Positions 25,015 to 33,351 of a DNA stretch of 38,434 nucleotides are shown here, in pieces (position 1 is the first letter of the stretch; each line of letters starts with the position of its first letter). The translations under genes and the position numbers were made by a program. Source of the stretch: Bdellovibrionales bacterium (GTDB lineage Bacteria > Bdellovibrionota > Bdellovibrionia > Bdellovibrionales > JAKFYE01); the NCBI GenBank assembly GCA_021731045.1, contig JAKFYE010000023.1:1-38434 (forward strand), in the 5' to 3' direction. The notes below the pieces were generated by a model, which was not told where the DNA came from, searched no databases, and worked only from the letters and a program-made list of their open reading frames with translations.

Positions 25015-26814
25015 TTATCGGCTATGCGTGTAACTTGTGTAGCCCATGCCTTTACCTTGGCCCGTTGTGCTTGCAGCCGGGAAGGATGTTCCATAGAGAG
25101 AGTTGATCACATGCGGAATCCATCCGTCGTCGCTTTGTGCCGGGAAGTTCGCCTGTTCATGCAACCACTGCACTGATCGTAAGAGCGCGCGATCTTGAAC
25201 TTCGATCACATTGTAACCGGCACGGGTAAAGATCACAGCTTGGGTCACAACGCCTTGAAGGGCTTCCCAAACGTAATTTTCTTTTGGAGGTGGCCATTGA
25301 AACCCACCTTCTGATCGGCGTTGGTCGTCTGGAATTACGCCATCGATAGAATGGCCGTCTCTCATACAACCTTTAGGATTAATACCGACAGGTTTTGAAG
25401 CATCACATTGCCATGAGAGGTCACCATAACTGAAGCCTGCATAAGATGTGCGGTCACCAAGATAGCCAACAAATACTTTTTTGGCTTTGTCTAAGTCGAC
25501 CTTGTCACCTAAGTACACATCAATTGTGGCGCGCGTAGCTCCGCAATGTGTGCCCCAGTTGTTAGGTCGTTTTTCATGACACTCGATTAAGTTCGCAGGC
25601 CCACCATCAGTTTTGGTGGTGAGAAGCTCTTTTAATTTGAGACGGAACTTTCCATCAAGAGTCGAATCGACATCTTTCAATTTAATTAAGTCTGCCGCGA
25701 TGACATAAGCGCCAAGCTCTCTGGCTAAAGCGAGTGCGCGACCACTGTAAGTTCCCGAATATGAAATAAAGTCGAGGGCTTTAATAACATCCGAACGGTA
25801 GCTTTCATTTTTTGTTCGAGCGAATACGAGCGCTTTAGCTAAGATGCAAACGTTTGTTGGATCGTCTTGATTGGCAAGATCGGGATTTGAACATGTTTTA
25901 TCTGCATCAGATTTTAGTGCATTCCAAGCAGCTCCGCTCATTGGTTTTGCTTCGATCTCAGCATGACTGATCCAAATACCGGAAGAGATTGAAGCTGGTG
26001 GAGTTGGCGCTGGAGCTGGCATCGGAGTTGGCGCTGGAGCTGGCATCGGAGTTGGCGCCGGAGCTGGCATCGGAGTTGGCGCCGGAGCTGGCATCGGAGT
26101 TGGCGTTGGAGCTGGCGCCGGAGCTGGCATCGGAGTTGGTGCCGGAGCTGGCATCGGAGTCGGCGCTGGAGCTGGCATCGGAGTTGGCGCCGGAGCTGGC
26201 ATCGGAGTCGGACTCGGTACTGGTGGATTTATTACGCCAGACACGATGAGAGTTGGTTTGCCTGATGAAGCTTCTCGTGAGTTAATCGTCACTTGAGGAC
26301 TTGAAACCGCAGATATTACGAGTACGAGATTCACCGAGGATTGTTTATTTGTTTTTGCATTGGCGATGTAAGAACGCAAATCAACATCATATTGACTTAA
26401 AGAATTCCTGTTAATAACGAATTGGTTAATGAGAGCGCCTCGTACAGGCATGTTGGCGTAAACAATTGTGTTTTCTTGCCAAGAGTTATCCGCAACGGCG
26501 TAAACACCCACATTAACCGAACCCACAGCATCTAATTTTGCAGAAAGACGCAGAATTGCCGAGTTCACTTGTGAGACTGACGAAATATCAAATCTTAAAA
26601 ATGAATGATAAATCTTACTGGTTGTTGCTGAGGACGAACCATTTTTAACTCTTAATTCTTTTTTAGAACTAAAGTTAACGTTCTTATCCTTTCCGCTTCT
26701 AACATAGACATCTGCCGATGGTAACAAAGACGTGCTTTGCGCCTGAGCAAGAGTTGTCAGCATTATCAATGCAAACATCGATATAATTTGTGCACATTTT
26801 ATAAAAGAAAACAT
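25015..26814 (-). CDS. Secreted CBM96-like / alginate-lyase-like protein
   Basis: A 599-residue secreted protein in three parts. After a signal peptide ending near AQAQ, residues about 28-195 resemble the CBM96/DNRLRE beta-sandwich ([37 protein letters not shown]). Residues about 197-275 are a Pro/Ala linker built from eight near-identical MPAPAPTP units. The C-terminal part (about 276-599) looks like the all-helical toroid of the alginate lyase / polysaccharide lyase group: [60 protein letters not shown] and a final [13 protein letters not shown]. It probably binds and cleaves a uronic-acid polysaccharide outside the cell; substrate unknown. A strong AAGGGAGG precedes the ATG. Confidence 0.75.
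   Translation of the reverse strand: MFSFIKCAQIISMFALIMLTTLAQAQSTSLLPSADVYVRSGKDKNVNFSSKKELRVKNGSSSATTSKIYHSFLRFDISSVSQVNSAILRLSAKLDAVGSVNVGVYAVADNSWQENTIVYANMPVRGALINQFVINRNSLSQYDVDLRSYIANAKTNKQSSVNLVLVISAVSSPQVTINSREASSGKPTLIVSGVINPPVPSPTPMPAPAPTPMPAPAPTPMPAPAPTPMPAPAPAPTPTPMPAPAPTPMPAPAPTPMPAPAPTPMPAPAPTPPASISSGIWISHAEIEAKPMSGAAWNALKSDADKTCSNPDLANQDDPTNVCILAKALVFARTKNESYRSDVIKALDFISYSGTYSGRALALARELGAYVIAADLIKLKDVDSTLDGKFRLKLKELLTTKTDGGPANLIECHEKRPNNWGTHCGATRATIDVYLGDKVDLDKAKKVFVGYLGDRTSYAGFSYGDLSWQCDASKPVGINPKGCMRDGHSIDGVIPDDQRRSEGGFQWPPPKENYVWEALQGVVTQAVIFTRAGYNVIEVQDRALLRSVQWLHEQANFPAQSDDGWIPHVINSLYGTSFPAASTTGQGKGMGYTSYTHSR
26000..26215. repeat. 24-base tandem repeat coding the proline-rich linker
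   Basis: Eight 24-base units (with one 12-base extension near the middle) reading GGAGTTGGCGCTGGAGCTGG plus CATC, varying mainly at third positions. Each encodes an eight-residue TPMPAPAP unit. The near identity of units suggests recent expansion, and copy number may vary between strains. Confidence 0.9.
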
Positions 26815-26855
26815 ACGGCCTCCCTTAACATACCTCTCGGCATAGTTCGTTGTGC

Positions 26856-26895
26856 ATTAAAAATTGAAATACATAGGTTACGTGCAGGTTACGTG
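26856..26895 (-). promoter_or_regulatory. Candidate promoter with 11-base-phased direct repeats
   Basis: AGGTTACGTG occurs twice, at 26875-26884 and 26886-26895, an exact 11-base spacing. On the minus strand a TTTAAT (26856-26861) could be a -10 box about 42 bases before the ATG of the lyase-like gene. The repeats would then cover the -35 position, as sites for OmpR/PhoB-type winged-helix regulators do. The remainder of this 317-base gap is AT-rich and shows only the motif at 26964. Confidence 0.4.
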
Positions 26896-26963
26896 AAGTT
26901 AAATAAAAATGAGTATATCATCTTAAAGAACGACGGTGATTATTTAATTAAGATTAGTGTCCT

Positions 26964-26979
26964 ATTATCATTTTGAGAC
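26964..26979. promoter_or_regulatory. Operator-like motif ATTATCATTTTGAGAC
   Basis: Lies 150 bases before the lyase-like gene start. Its match at 24925-24940 and the dyad at 24840-24852 lie upstream of the DUF1592 unit, which suggests a shared regulator. Confidence 0.4.
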
Positions 26980-27131
26980 GTAGAAACAAAGAGCCAATTT
27001 TAAATTTTCATTACACAGACTTTTTCATTAAAGAAAAAACTAATTTGTACCGAAAGCATATTCTCAAAAAATAACCGCGACGCCGCAGAATTACGCAATC
27101 GTATAAAGACATAATTAAACTGTATGAGAAA

Positions 27132-28409
27132 CTATTTCGAGCTGATCGTTACGGGAACTAAGTCCACCGCAAATCGTGCATTCTCTTGATATTCGTAAGC
27201 CACGTCTCCGGCAAGTACGATCGAATTGTCATCGGCATCGTACACCCATCCGCCTTTTTGCTTCTGCGGAATAATTTGACCTTTTCCTTGGGCTAAAGCT
27301 TCAGGAGATCCGTAGCGAACGCGAACCATTAATTGGCTTTTTTCATCTAAACGAGGTCTTTGATCCAATAAAATTTTCTTTGCCAGAGTTCGCACGACGA
27401 TATCGTTACCAATTTTAGATAAGTCCTGTCCAAAATCTTTTTGCACTAAGCTCATGATATGTTGATTGCGAATTTCTTTTGCCGAGCCGTGCTCTACGTT
27501 TGCGGCTAAAACAAATTGTTCTAAACGCTCAGGGGCAAAACCAGCTTTACAATTGCCATTACGTTTGATCGCAACGGCTCCTTTAAATTCGAAACATTCA
27601 GGATGATACCTTGGATGAATTCTCAAACCCCAGTCTTTAGACTCTTCTGGATCTGAAGATTTAACAAGAGCGGCATAAACGGACACGCGATCTCGCTTAC
27701 CAGCTTTAAAGTCGAAAAGTTGTTGAGCCAATTGCTCAGGAGTGAGGGTGTCTGTGCCATCATCTGCATCTGTTAAAATAACCACCACAAGCTGGGCGTC
27801 ATCACGAAAGAACCCATCGTTGACTGCTCCGTGACCACTTTTATGTAGAGCCTCAGAAATTGGAGAGAAAACTTCTTCTCGCTCCGGGCCGCCCGCAACA
27901 TACGGAGCAATACCGATATTGAGAGTCGAAGCTAGTGTATCTTCTTTAGCCTCTACAGATTTAGAAACGTAGCGCTCGTCTAAAGTGACACCGGCTTTAG
28001 TCTTCAAGTTTCTCAACTCACCGACACCATAAATATTATTTTTATTTGTAATGTAACGTTCTGAGCTGTCCCATACAGACGTGACCCCGATATGGTAATC
28101 AATCATTTTGTTTTTCTTAAGTCCGCTCGCAAAGTAATTTACATTGCGTACAAGATTTTCTTCGGCGCTCTTCATGCTGTCGGAGTTGTCGATCACAAAT
28201 AAAATGTCTACGCGCGGATTAAACTCTAATTGGCTTTGACCACCATCAAGAGTGATCCATTGTATAGAATCAGGAGCAATCGGAGCGTACTGAGGAATAA
28301 CGGCTTTTTCAGGCTCCGGAAGATCGCGTCGGCCTGTAATCGTGGTGTTCTTTGCACCACAAGCAGCTAAAAAACTCAATGTGAGTATGGATAAGACTAA
28401 GTGTTTCAC
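27132..28409 (-). CDS. VWA-domain lipoprotein
   Basis: The last gene of the envelope operon, 425 residues. The signal peptide ends in LAAC (lipid Cys17). A von Willebrand A domain starts near residue 66: VDILFVIDNSDSMKSAEENL carries the metal-ion-dependent adhesion motif D74-x-S76-x-S78, and LVVVILTDADDGTD is the central strand. The C-terminal half has SIVLAGDVAYEYQENARFAVDLVPV, likely a beta-sandwich. VWA domains bind proteins through a bound metal; here the partner may be the upstream machine or an outside surface. Translation starts at GTG 28409, overlapping the previous stop by four bases, with GGAG upstream. Confidence 0.85.
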   Translation of the reverse strand: MKHLVLSILTLSFLAACGAKNTTITGRRDLPEPEKAVIPQYAPIAPDSIQWITLDGGQSQLEFNPRVDILFVIDNSDSMKSAEENLVRNVNYFASGLKKNKMIDYHIGVTSVWDSSERYITNKNNIYGVGELRNLKTKAGVTLDERYVSKSVEAKEDTLASTLNIGIAPYVAGGPEREEVFSPISEALHKSGHGAVNDGFFRDDAQLVVVILTDADDGTDTLTPEQLAQQLFDFKAGKRDRVSVYAALVKSSDPEESKDWGLRIHPRYHPECFEFKGAVAIKRNGNCKAGFAPERLEQFVLAANVEHGSAKEIRNQHIMSLVQKDFGQDLSKIGNDIVVRTLAKKILLDQRPRLDEKSQLMVRVRYGSPEALAQGKGQIIPQKQKGGWVYDADDNSIVLAGDVAYEYQENARFAVDLVPVTISSK

Positions 28410-29485
28410 ATTTTTCTCCGTACGTTACGTGGGCAACGATTCGCTTTGACTTGATATTTGTCCAATTCGTCGATCCACGGTTGTCCATCATCAGGAAAAA
28501 CTAACTCATCAACCGTTGCTTGAGTAAATTGACCTTGAGAATATTTCTTAGGGTCAAAAGCTTGGTCGGTATGCATTCTTTGAATTGTTTCGATTTCGAT
28601 TAAACCGAGTTTTTGTAACATCAATTGATTTTGTTTATCTTCGATTTGGGCTAAGGCTTTTAAACGATTTTGAAGGCGAGCCGTCGTCGCAGTATTTACT
28701 TTTTTAAGCAGTTCTAGGTTTTTAGTTAAATTCATTTTATCTTTTGCAGAGATATCGCTATCTGCAATTTGAGTTTGGATATGAGCCATACCTTTAGAAG
28801 AAAGTATTATGCGAAGAAGGTTTTTTTGGATTTCTAAGTCTTTATAAAAAAGTCTTGGTAATTCTTTCGCTTCTGTTCCAATTTGCACAAAAGTTAAAGG
28901 GAAGCTATTGGCTTTTTCGATAACTTTCAAAACTGCAGAGCTTTGACCTGATTGTGCGAGTTTTTCAATGGATTCAATACGAGCTCTTTGACTGTCTTTG
29001 AAAAGCTGATGAGTCGCGAGAACACCTTGGTAGTCACAAATTTTTAATTGAGATAAAGACTGAAGAAAGAAGGGTTCAGACCCCACAACTTGAATAAGTG
29101 GCTCAGCTAATAGAGTTTTTGTTTGCGCTAAAGCTTTTTCGTAATCGTCTTGGCGATGATAAGCCCAGCCTTTTTCTTCGACAGATTCAAGCCAGTAATC
29201 AGAGCCTTTTTCTATTAAGTTATATTTTTCAAGCGCCGCCGGCATTTTGTTTGAAGTAAAAAGAGTGCGGGCCTGAGTGATATTTTTGCGTTCTGAAGAA
29301 TTCGCTCGAGTTAGATACTTTTTTTCGATCTTTGCAAAAGCAAGAATTTTAGTGAGGTCTTTCTTTTCAGATTCTAAAGTCGATTGAAGTTCGTCTTCCC
29401 AGCTACTCACTGAAAAACTAGAGGCCAATGCGGGTTGCATCGCCATAGAGATTAAAATGAGAACAAACGACTTTAGAGTTTTCAT
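28406..29485 (-). CDS. Periplasmic TPR-like helical protein
   Basis: A 359-residue exported protein with a signal peptide ending ALA. It is mostly helical, with TPR-like segments at about residues 65-160 (ARTLFTSNKMPAALEKYNLIEKG; EKGWAYHRQDDYEKALAQTKTLL), then a long coiled-coil-like part around residues 230-310. The C-terminus ends in FPDDGQPWIDEL and a short basic tail with one Cys. By position and type it corresponds to the periplasmic TPR components of Agl/Glt-like systems. It overlaps both neighbours by four bases, so it is translationally coupled. Confidence 0.7.
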   Translation of the reverse strand: MKTLKSFVLILISMAMQPALASSFSVSSWEDELQSTLESEKKDLTKILAFAKIEKKYLTRANSSERKNITQARTLFTSNKMPAALEKYNLIEKGSDYWLESVEEKGWAYHRQDDYEKALAQTKTLLAEPLIQVVGSEPFFLQSLSQLKICDYQGVLATHQLFKDSQRARIESIEKLAQSGQSSAVLKVIEKANSFPLTFVQIGTEAKELPRLFYKDLEIQKNLLRIILSSKGMAHIQTQIADSDISAKDKMNLTKNLELLKKVNTATTARLQNRLKALAQIEDKQNQLMLQKLGLIEIETIQRMHTDQAFDPKKYSQGQFTQATVDELVFPDDGQPWIDELDKYQVKANRCPRNVRRKM

Positions 29486-30195
29486 AATAAGAATCCAAGT
29501 CCTAAGCTACCGGCCACGGTGTTAATATCTCGAGAACCAGTAATGATTTTATCTTGATAACGTTGATAGCGAATTTCTGCACGGGCAGAGATATGTCGAG
29601 TCATCCAAAAGCCAACACCGGTTCCTGCTGTTGCGAGGTCGGTCCAACCTGATGACAATTCTACTTTTCCGGCTCCGGCTAGAATATAAAGATCAAACTG
29701 TGCAATACCCCAGTCGAGTAAATTAGTTTTTCCGTAAATTGGGTACCACGTTACGATTCCAACTGCCGAACGAAGAGGGTAGTCAATATCAGGAATCGCG
29801 TAGCTTCTTCCGCCTGCATTGTAAGCTTGACGAGCATCTTGAAAAACGCGTTGTCCTTCAGGAGTCAATTGGCTGGTGTGATCGTAGTAGCGTCCGCCAA
29901 GAGACCAGCGTGGATTGATATGAAAATCTAAAGAAGCACCTAAGCTTTGAGTGTTTAAGTAAGAATCGCCACCCGCAACGGCTCCGTAGTTCACACCGAT
30001 TTCTAAAGTTGTGTTACGATCGACGATTCGTTTTTGTACGATTCGCGTTTCGTTTTTAGGGTCCATCGCGCTCGCCATATCAGCTAACTTTTGGTTTCCA
30101 CCAAGAGTGTCTACACGTGACGTTGTGCTTTTTGCAAAACTGGTGCAGCTAATAAGTAAGCTGGCTAAAATTAAATGAGTCTTAAAGGTTTTCAT
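29482..30195 (-). CDS. Outer-membrane beta-barrel protein
   Basis: A 237-residue protein with a signal peptide (cut near SFA). About 35 residues of linker follow, then alternating amphipathic strands: TTLEIGVNYGAVAGG, SLGASLDFHINPRWSLGGRYYDHTS, SAVGIVTWYPIYGKTNLLDWG, FDLYILAGAGKVEL, GTGVGFWMTRHISARAEIRYQRY and VAGSLGLGFLL. The pattern, with ends in aromatic or Leu residues, fits the small OMP family found beside AgmX and TPR genes in myxobacteria and relatives (outer membrane beta-barrel domain, TIGR04565-like). AGGAG precedes the ATG. It overlaps the upstream gene by 14 bases and the downstream gene by four. Confidence 0.75.
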   Translation of the reverse strand: MKTFKTHLILASLLISCTSFAKSTTSRVDTLGGNQKLADMASAMDPKNETRIVQKRIVDRNTTLEIGVNYGAVAGGDSYLNTQSLGASLDFHINPRWSLGGRYYDHTSQLTPEGQRVFQDARQAYNAGGRSYAIPDIDYPLRSAVGIVTWYPIYGKTNLLDWGIAQFDLYILAGAGKVELSSGWTDLATAGTGVGFWMTRHISARAEIRYQRYQDKIITGSRDINTVAGSLGLGFLL

Positions 30196-31783
30196 TGTTC
30201 ACTCCTACAACTTCGGCAGTCGTTTTAGCTGGTGTTGCCGGTGTTGTGGTTGGCGTTTTAACAGTTGGTTTTGTAGTCGGAGTTGAAGGTGACTTTGCCA
30301 CTGGCTTTGCTGCTGGTTTCACCGCGGGTTTTGCCACTGATGGAGTTGCAGATTTAGCTGCTGGCTGAGCCGCTGATTTTACTACAGGTTTAGTCGCTGG
30401 CTTCGCCGCAGGTTTAACTACTGCTGGCTTAACAACACAAAGGTCTTCTTTTTTTACGTAGGTTGTTTTTAAGATTTGTTCGACTGTTTCAGAACCGCGA
30501 CCGTCAGCAATACTGACTGCGGACATTTTAAGTTCTTGTGTTAAATCACTTTCTTTTGCAGAACATGGAATATTCCAAACTAACTGACAGTCTTGCTTAG
30601 CCGTCGTTAATGTTGAAACCTTGCAAGTCAATTTTGGTAGGCCTACTGATTTAATGCTTGGCAATTCGACTTTAACTGAACTTTCAGGATCAGCAGCAGA
30701 AACAAAGAATTTAAAATTAATTTTGTCGCCTGGGCTGAGTTGAAGCGTTTCTTGACCTAAACCAGACAAATCAAAACGAGGAGCTGTGACTGGTTTCAGT
30801 AGGGCAATTTGAACTTTCTTAACAAGTTCTGGGGTTGAAGTGCCAAGTGGGCTGTAAACTTTAAAACTTAAACGTACATGAGATGAATTGGCGGTGGCTT
30901 GAACCGTACCGTTTGTTGCGAGGGCCGGTTGAACTCCGATGTTTTGCGTATCGAAGATTAAAAAGTATTTCCAAGTGTAGTTGCCTAGGTATTCTGCATC
31001 TTTATGATTTTGAGCTGCAATAATATGGCGTGAACCATCACGCTCTAAATAATCATTCCCAGTCGTTAAAGAAACACCGTCGTAACTGATAACAAGTCTT
31101 GGTTTTTGTGCTGATTTATTATCAACGCCCGGGACTTTTACTGTGACTTCAAAAGGAGCCAAGGTGTTTTCCACAACTTGCTCAGAGATATTCACACTTA
31201 GATCTGTAGGAGCCGCTTGGTTTTTAAGGACTAGAATTGTGACTTCTTTTTCGCGCACGAGAGCTTCTAGTGATTTGCGGTCTTTATCTTTAGGAACTTC
31301 TGTAATTTGAGCTGCAATTTTTATTTTAATGCTTTTGATCGCCGATTTATCTGGAACAGTATTGTACTCAGGAGTCCAAGTTAAAAGGTAGCGGTCTTTA
31401 TCTTGAGTTGTTGCCGCGGATTCAAAAACGGCTCCTGCAGGCAAACTTTGAGCGACTAATTTAATACCGACACCTTTAATAAGTGAGCGGCCGATAACTT
31501 GAAAAGAGGCCTTTTGACCTTCTACGAAGTTGATTTCAGGGTCAGCGGTAATAACGATAAAATTCTCATCAAGAGTGGCTTGTTCTTTCACAACTTCAAC
31601 AGGTTTTTCAACAATCACGGTTTCGGTAAGAATTTGAGGCTTATCCGGACCTTTGTTGACTTCGTTTTTCCCTTGTTCACGCATTTGATCTAAATCTTGA
31701 ACCGGGTTTTTTTCGTACTTTCCGCAGCCAACAACACATGCGGTTGTCGCGATGGCAAGTAGAAATAAAGTTGTACGTTTCAT
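30182..31783 (-). CDS. Ig-like lipoprotein with Lys/Pro/Ala tail
   Basis: A 533-residue lipoprotein. The start at 31783 has AAGGA upstream and gives a signal peptide ending CVVGC; an upstream ATG at 31846 would overlap the previous gene. Residues about 75-160 look like a putative Ig domain (INFVEGQKASFQVIG; QSLPAGAVFES; LLTWTPEYNTV). Two more beta-rich repeats follow, the last with three Cys (LTCKVS; QDCQLVWNIPCS). The C-terminal 85 residues are almost only Lys, Pro, Ala, Thr, Ser and Val (VKPAAKPATKPVVKSAAQPA), like the periplasm-spanning stretch of TonB or TolA. It may bridge peptidoglycan between the membranes (inference). Confidence 0.7.
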   Translation of the reverse strand: MKRTTLFLLAIATTACVVGCGKYEKNPVQDLDQMREQGKNEVNKGPDKPQILTETVIVEKPVEVVKEQATLDENFIVITADPEINFVEGQKASFQVIGRSLIKGVGIKLVAQSLPAGAVFESAATTQDKDRYLLTWTPEYNTVPDKSAIKSIKIKIAAQITEVPKDKDRKSLEALVREKEVTILVLKNQAAPTDLSVNISEQVVENTLAPFEVTVKVPGVDNKSAQKPRLVISYDGVSLTTGNDYLERDGSRHIIAAQNHKDAEYLGNYTWKYFLIFDTQNIGVQPALATNGTVQATANSSHVRLSFKVYSPLGTSTPELVKKVQIALLKPVTAPRFDLSGLGQETLQLSPGDKINFKFFVSAADPESSVKVELPSIKSVGLPKLTCKVSTLTTAKQDCQLVWNIPCSAKESDLTQELKMSAVSIADGRGSETVEQILKTTYVKKEDLCVVKPAVVKPAAKPATKPVVKSAAQPAAKSATPSVAKPAVKPAAKPVAKSPSTPTTKPTVKTPTTTPATPAKTTAEVVGVNNENL

Positions 31784-31796
31784 AAATAATCCTTTC

Positions 31797-33065
31797 TTAA
31801 ATACTGCTAACTCGACGAAGATCAAACGGGTAGAAAACATCCACATTCACTTTGCCCACTGGTTGTGGGAACTGCCATGACTTCATTTTTGAAGCCATAC
31901 AGCTTTCAACAGTACTTGAGCGTAAAGAAGATTGAGCTACTTTAAGAGTTGTAATTCTTCCTGAACCACCGATTACGAATTGCATTGCCACTCGTCCGCG
32001 TAAATCTGGTTCAGCTTGCAAGCCTCTTTCGTAACAGTAAATAATTTGACCTTTGTTACGATTGATAACGGCGGCGATTTGATCCATATCTAAACCACCT
32101 TGAACTTCTGCATCTTCAGTCGGAAAGTTAAAACCTGAAGTTCCGCCGACGATATTCATTTTTCCGTAACCGGCTTTTCCACCACCAACACCTTTAGTGC
32201 CGTAGCCGCCAGCTGATTGTGCGTGACCACCGCGACCCGAAGAGCCTGCGATAAGTCCGGAACCATTCATCATGCCTTGTACGCCACCAGCGCCAGCATC
32301 ACCAACTCCACCACCGCCAAGACCTTTGCCGGCAGAGCGAATATTTTTAATTGATTGCATATCAAGACCTTCAGAGTTTAAAGATCCTGTTTTGATTCCA
32401 CCGAGGGCCGCAAGAGCGCCGACTCTTTGTAAAGAGCTATCAGATCTTTCACGGATAACTGGGGCTCTTTGAACGGGAACAGTTTTTTGTGCGATCATTT
32501 TTTTAGGAGTTGTTCTGATAACCGGTTTTTTAATAGTGCGGTTTGTGACTTTTACTTGACGTGGAATTTCTGTCTTAATTTTTTTCTCTGAAACTTTCAC
32601 ATGTTGAGTGGGTTCGTCTTTTGGCGGAACGACGATAGTCACGAGTTGTGATTCTTCGATAGTTTCTTTTTTCATTGAAGACAACACAAGCGAAAGAATC
32701 ATTAAAAGTGCAACGACCACTACGTGGCTGACCGTTGATTTCTTTAAAACCTGAATTAATTTTTTATCATCTTGTTCTTGAGGAAGGTCGTAAACTTGAT
32801 CTTGTAAAGATTCGCCTTCAGTTGCTAGGCGAAGTTTACCAAAATTCTCTAAAACGAAATCATTTTTTTGAAGCTGGGCAATCGTGATGGTTTTTAAAAC
32901 TTGGTAGCCAATTTTTTGTTCATCAAGGGACTGAAGGTTTGCATTAAGCTCAACCCGGCGTGTGTCCATTCTGTATATCAAATGAGTTTCTTCATTTTGA
33001 ACACGAACGGATCTGATTTTCTGACCCATTTTATTTTCTAGTATTAAACGTCTTATTGCTGTCAT
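31797..33065 (-). CDS. AgmX/TonB-like membrane-spanning energy transducer
   Basis: A 422-residue protein. A cytoplasmic part of about 110 residues is followed by one membrane helix (about 113-130, SHVVVVALLMILSLVLSS). Then comes a Lys/Pro/Arg-rich stretch, a Gly-rich flexible region (about 225-330, GKGLGGGGVGDAGAGG) and a C-terminal domain of the AgmX/PglI type: INRNKGQIIYCYERGLQAEP, LRGRVAMQFVIGGSGRI, SSTVESCMASKMKSWQFP. This is the layout of GltG/GltJ-like proteins that carry motor energy to the outer membrane in gliding systems. ATG 33065 has AAAGG upstream and lies ten bases after the previous stop; ATG 33110 is in frame but overlaps that gene. Confidence 0.85.
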   Translation of the reverse strand: MTAIRRLILENKMGQKIRSVRVQNEETHLIYRMDTRRVELNANLQSLDEQKIGYQVLKTITIAQLQKNDFVLENFGKLRLATEGESLQDQVYDLPQEQDDKKLIQVLKKSTVSHVVVVALLMILSLVLSSMKKETIEESQLVTIVVPPKDEPTQHVKVSEKKIKTEIPRQVKVTNRTIKKPVIRTTPKKMIAQKTVPVQRAPVIRERSDSSLQRVGALAALGGIKTGSLNSEGLDMQSIKNIRSAGKGLGGGGVGDAGAGGVQGMMNGSGLIAGSSGRGGHAQSAGGYGTKGVGGGKAGYGKMNIVGGTSGFNFPTEDAEVQGGLDMDQIAAVINRNKGQIIYCYERGLQAEPDLRGRVAMQFVIGGSGRITTLKVAQSSLRSSTVESCMASKMKSWQFPQPVGKVNVDVFYPFDLRRVSSI

Positions 33066-33075
33066 AACATCGCCT

Positions 33076-33351
33076 TTAATTTCGTTGTTGGTCTTCAGCT
33101 GTACGATCATTGAAGTTCATACGCGGAGCCAACAAGTCATCTAAAAATTTATCGTTCTCTACTATTGCCGATGTGCTTGGCGAACCTTGGTATTTTCCTT
33201 TTAAAGAATTGGGATTAAAGCGGAATGAAGTCCCGAGTTGCGAATGACTTTTATTCGATTTCGCAAGTGCTTTAGAATTTGGGGTTCCGGCTTTAGTCAT
33301 CATAGGTAATTGAAAGAGCAAAATTAAAGCCAAAATTAACACGTGTTTCAT
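33076..33351 (-). CDS. Small exported protein within the envelope operon
   Basis: 91 residues, not recognised. A clear signal peptide (MKHVLILALILLFQLPMM) is followed by a polar, probably unstructured mature part of about 70 residues with no Cys and many Ser, Asn and Lys, ending FNDRTAEDQQRN. It overlaps the upstream TPR gene by four bases, has AGGAG before its ATG and lies ten bases before the AgmX-type gene. This conserved coupling suggests a real subunit or accessory factor. Confidence 0.7.
   Translation of the reverse strand: MKHVLILALILLFQLPMMTKAGTPNSKALAKSNKSHSQLGTSFRFNPNSLKGKYQGSPSTSAIVENDKFLDDLLAPRMNFNDRTAEDQQRN

Noticed and set aside
25989-26249. Plus-strand frame of 86 codons, Glu/Leu/Ala repeats
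   Set aside because: It is the antisense of the proline-rich tandem repeat in the lyase-like gene; the periodicity comes from that repeat.
27066-27090. Terminator for the envelope operon (GC-rich stretch before ATTTTTT on the minus strand)
   Set aside because: No stem longer than three or four base pairs can be drawn, so I do not call it.
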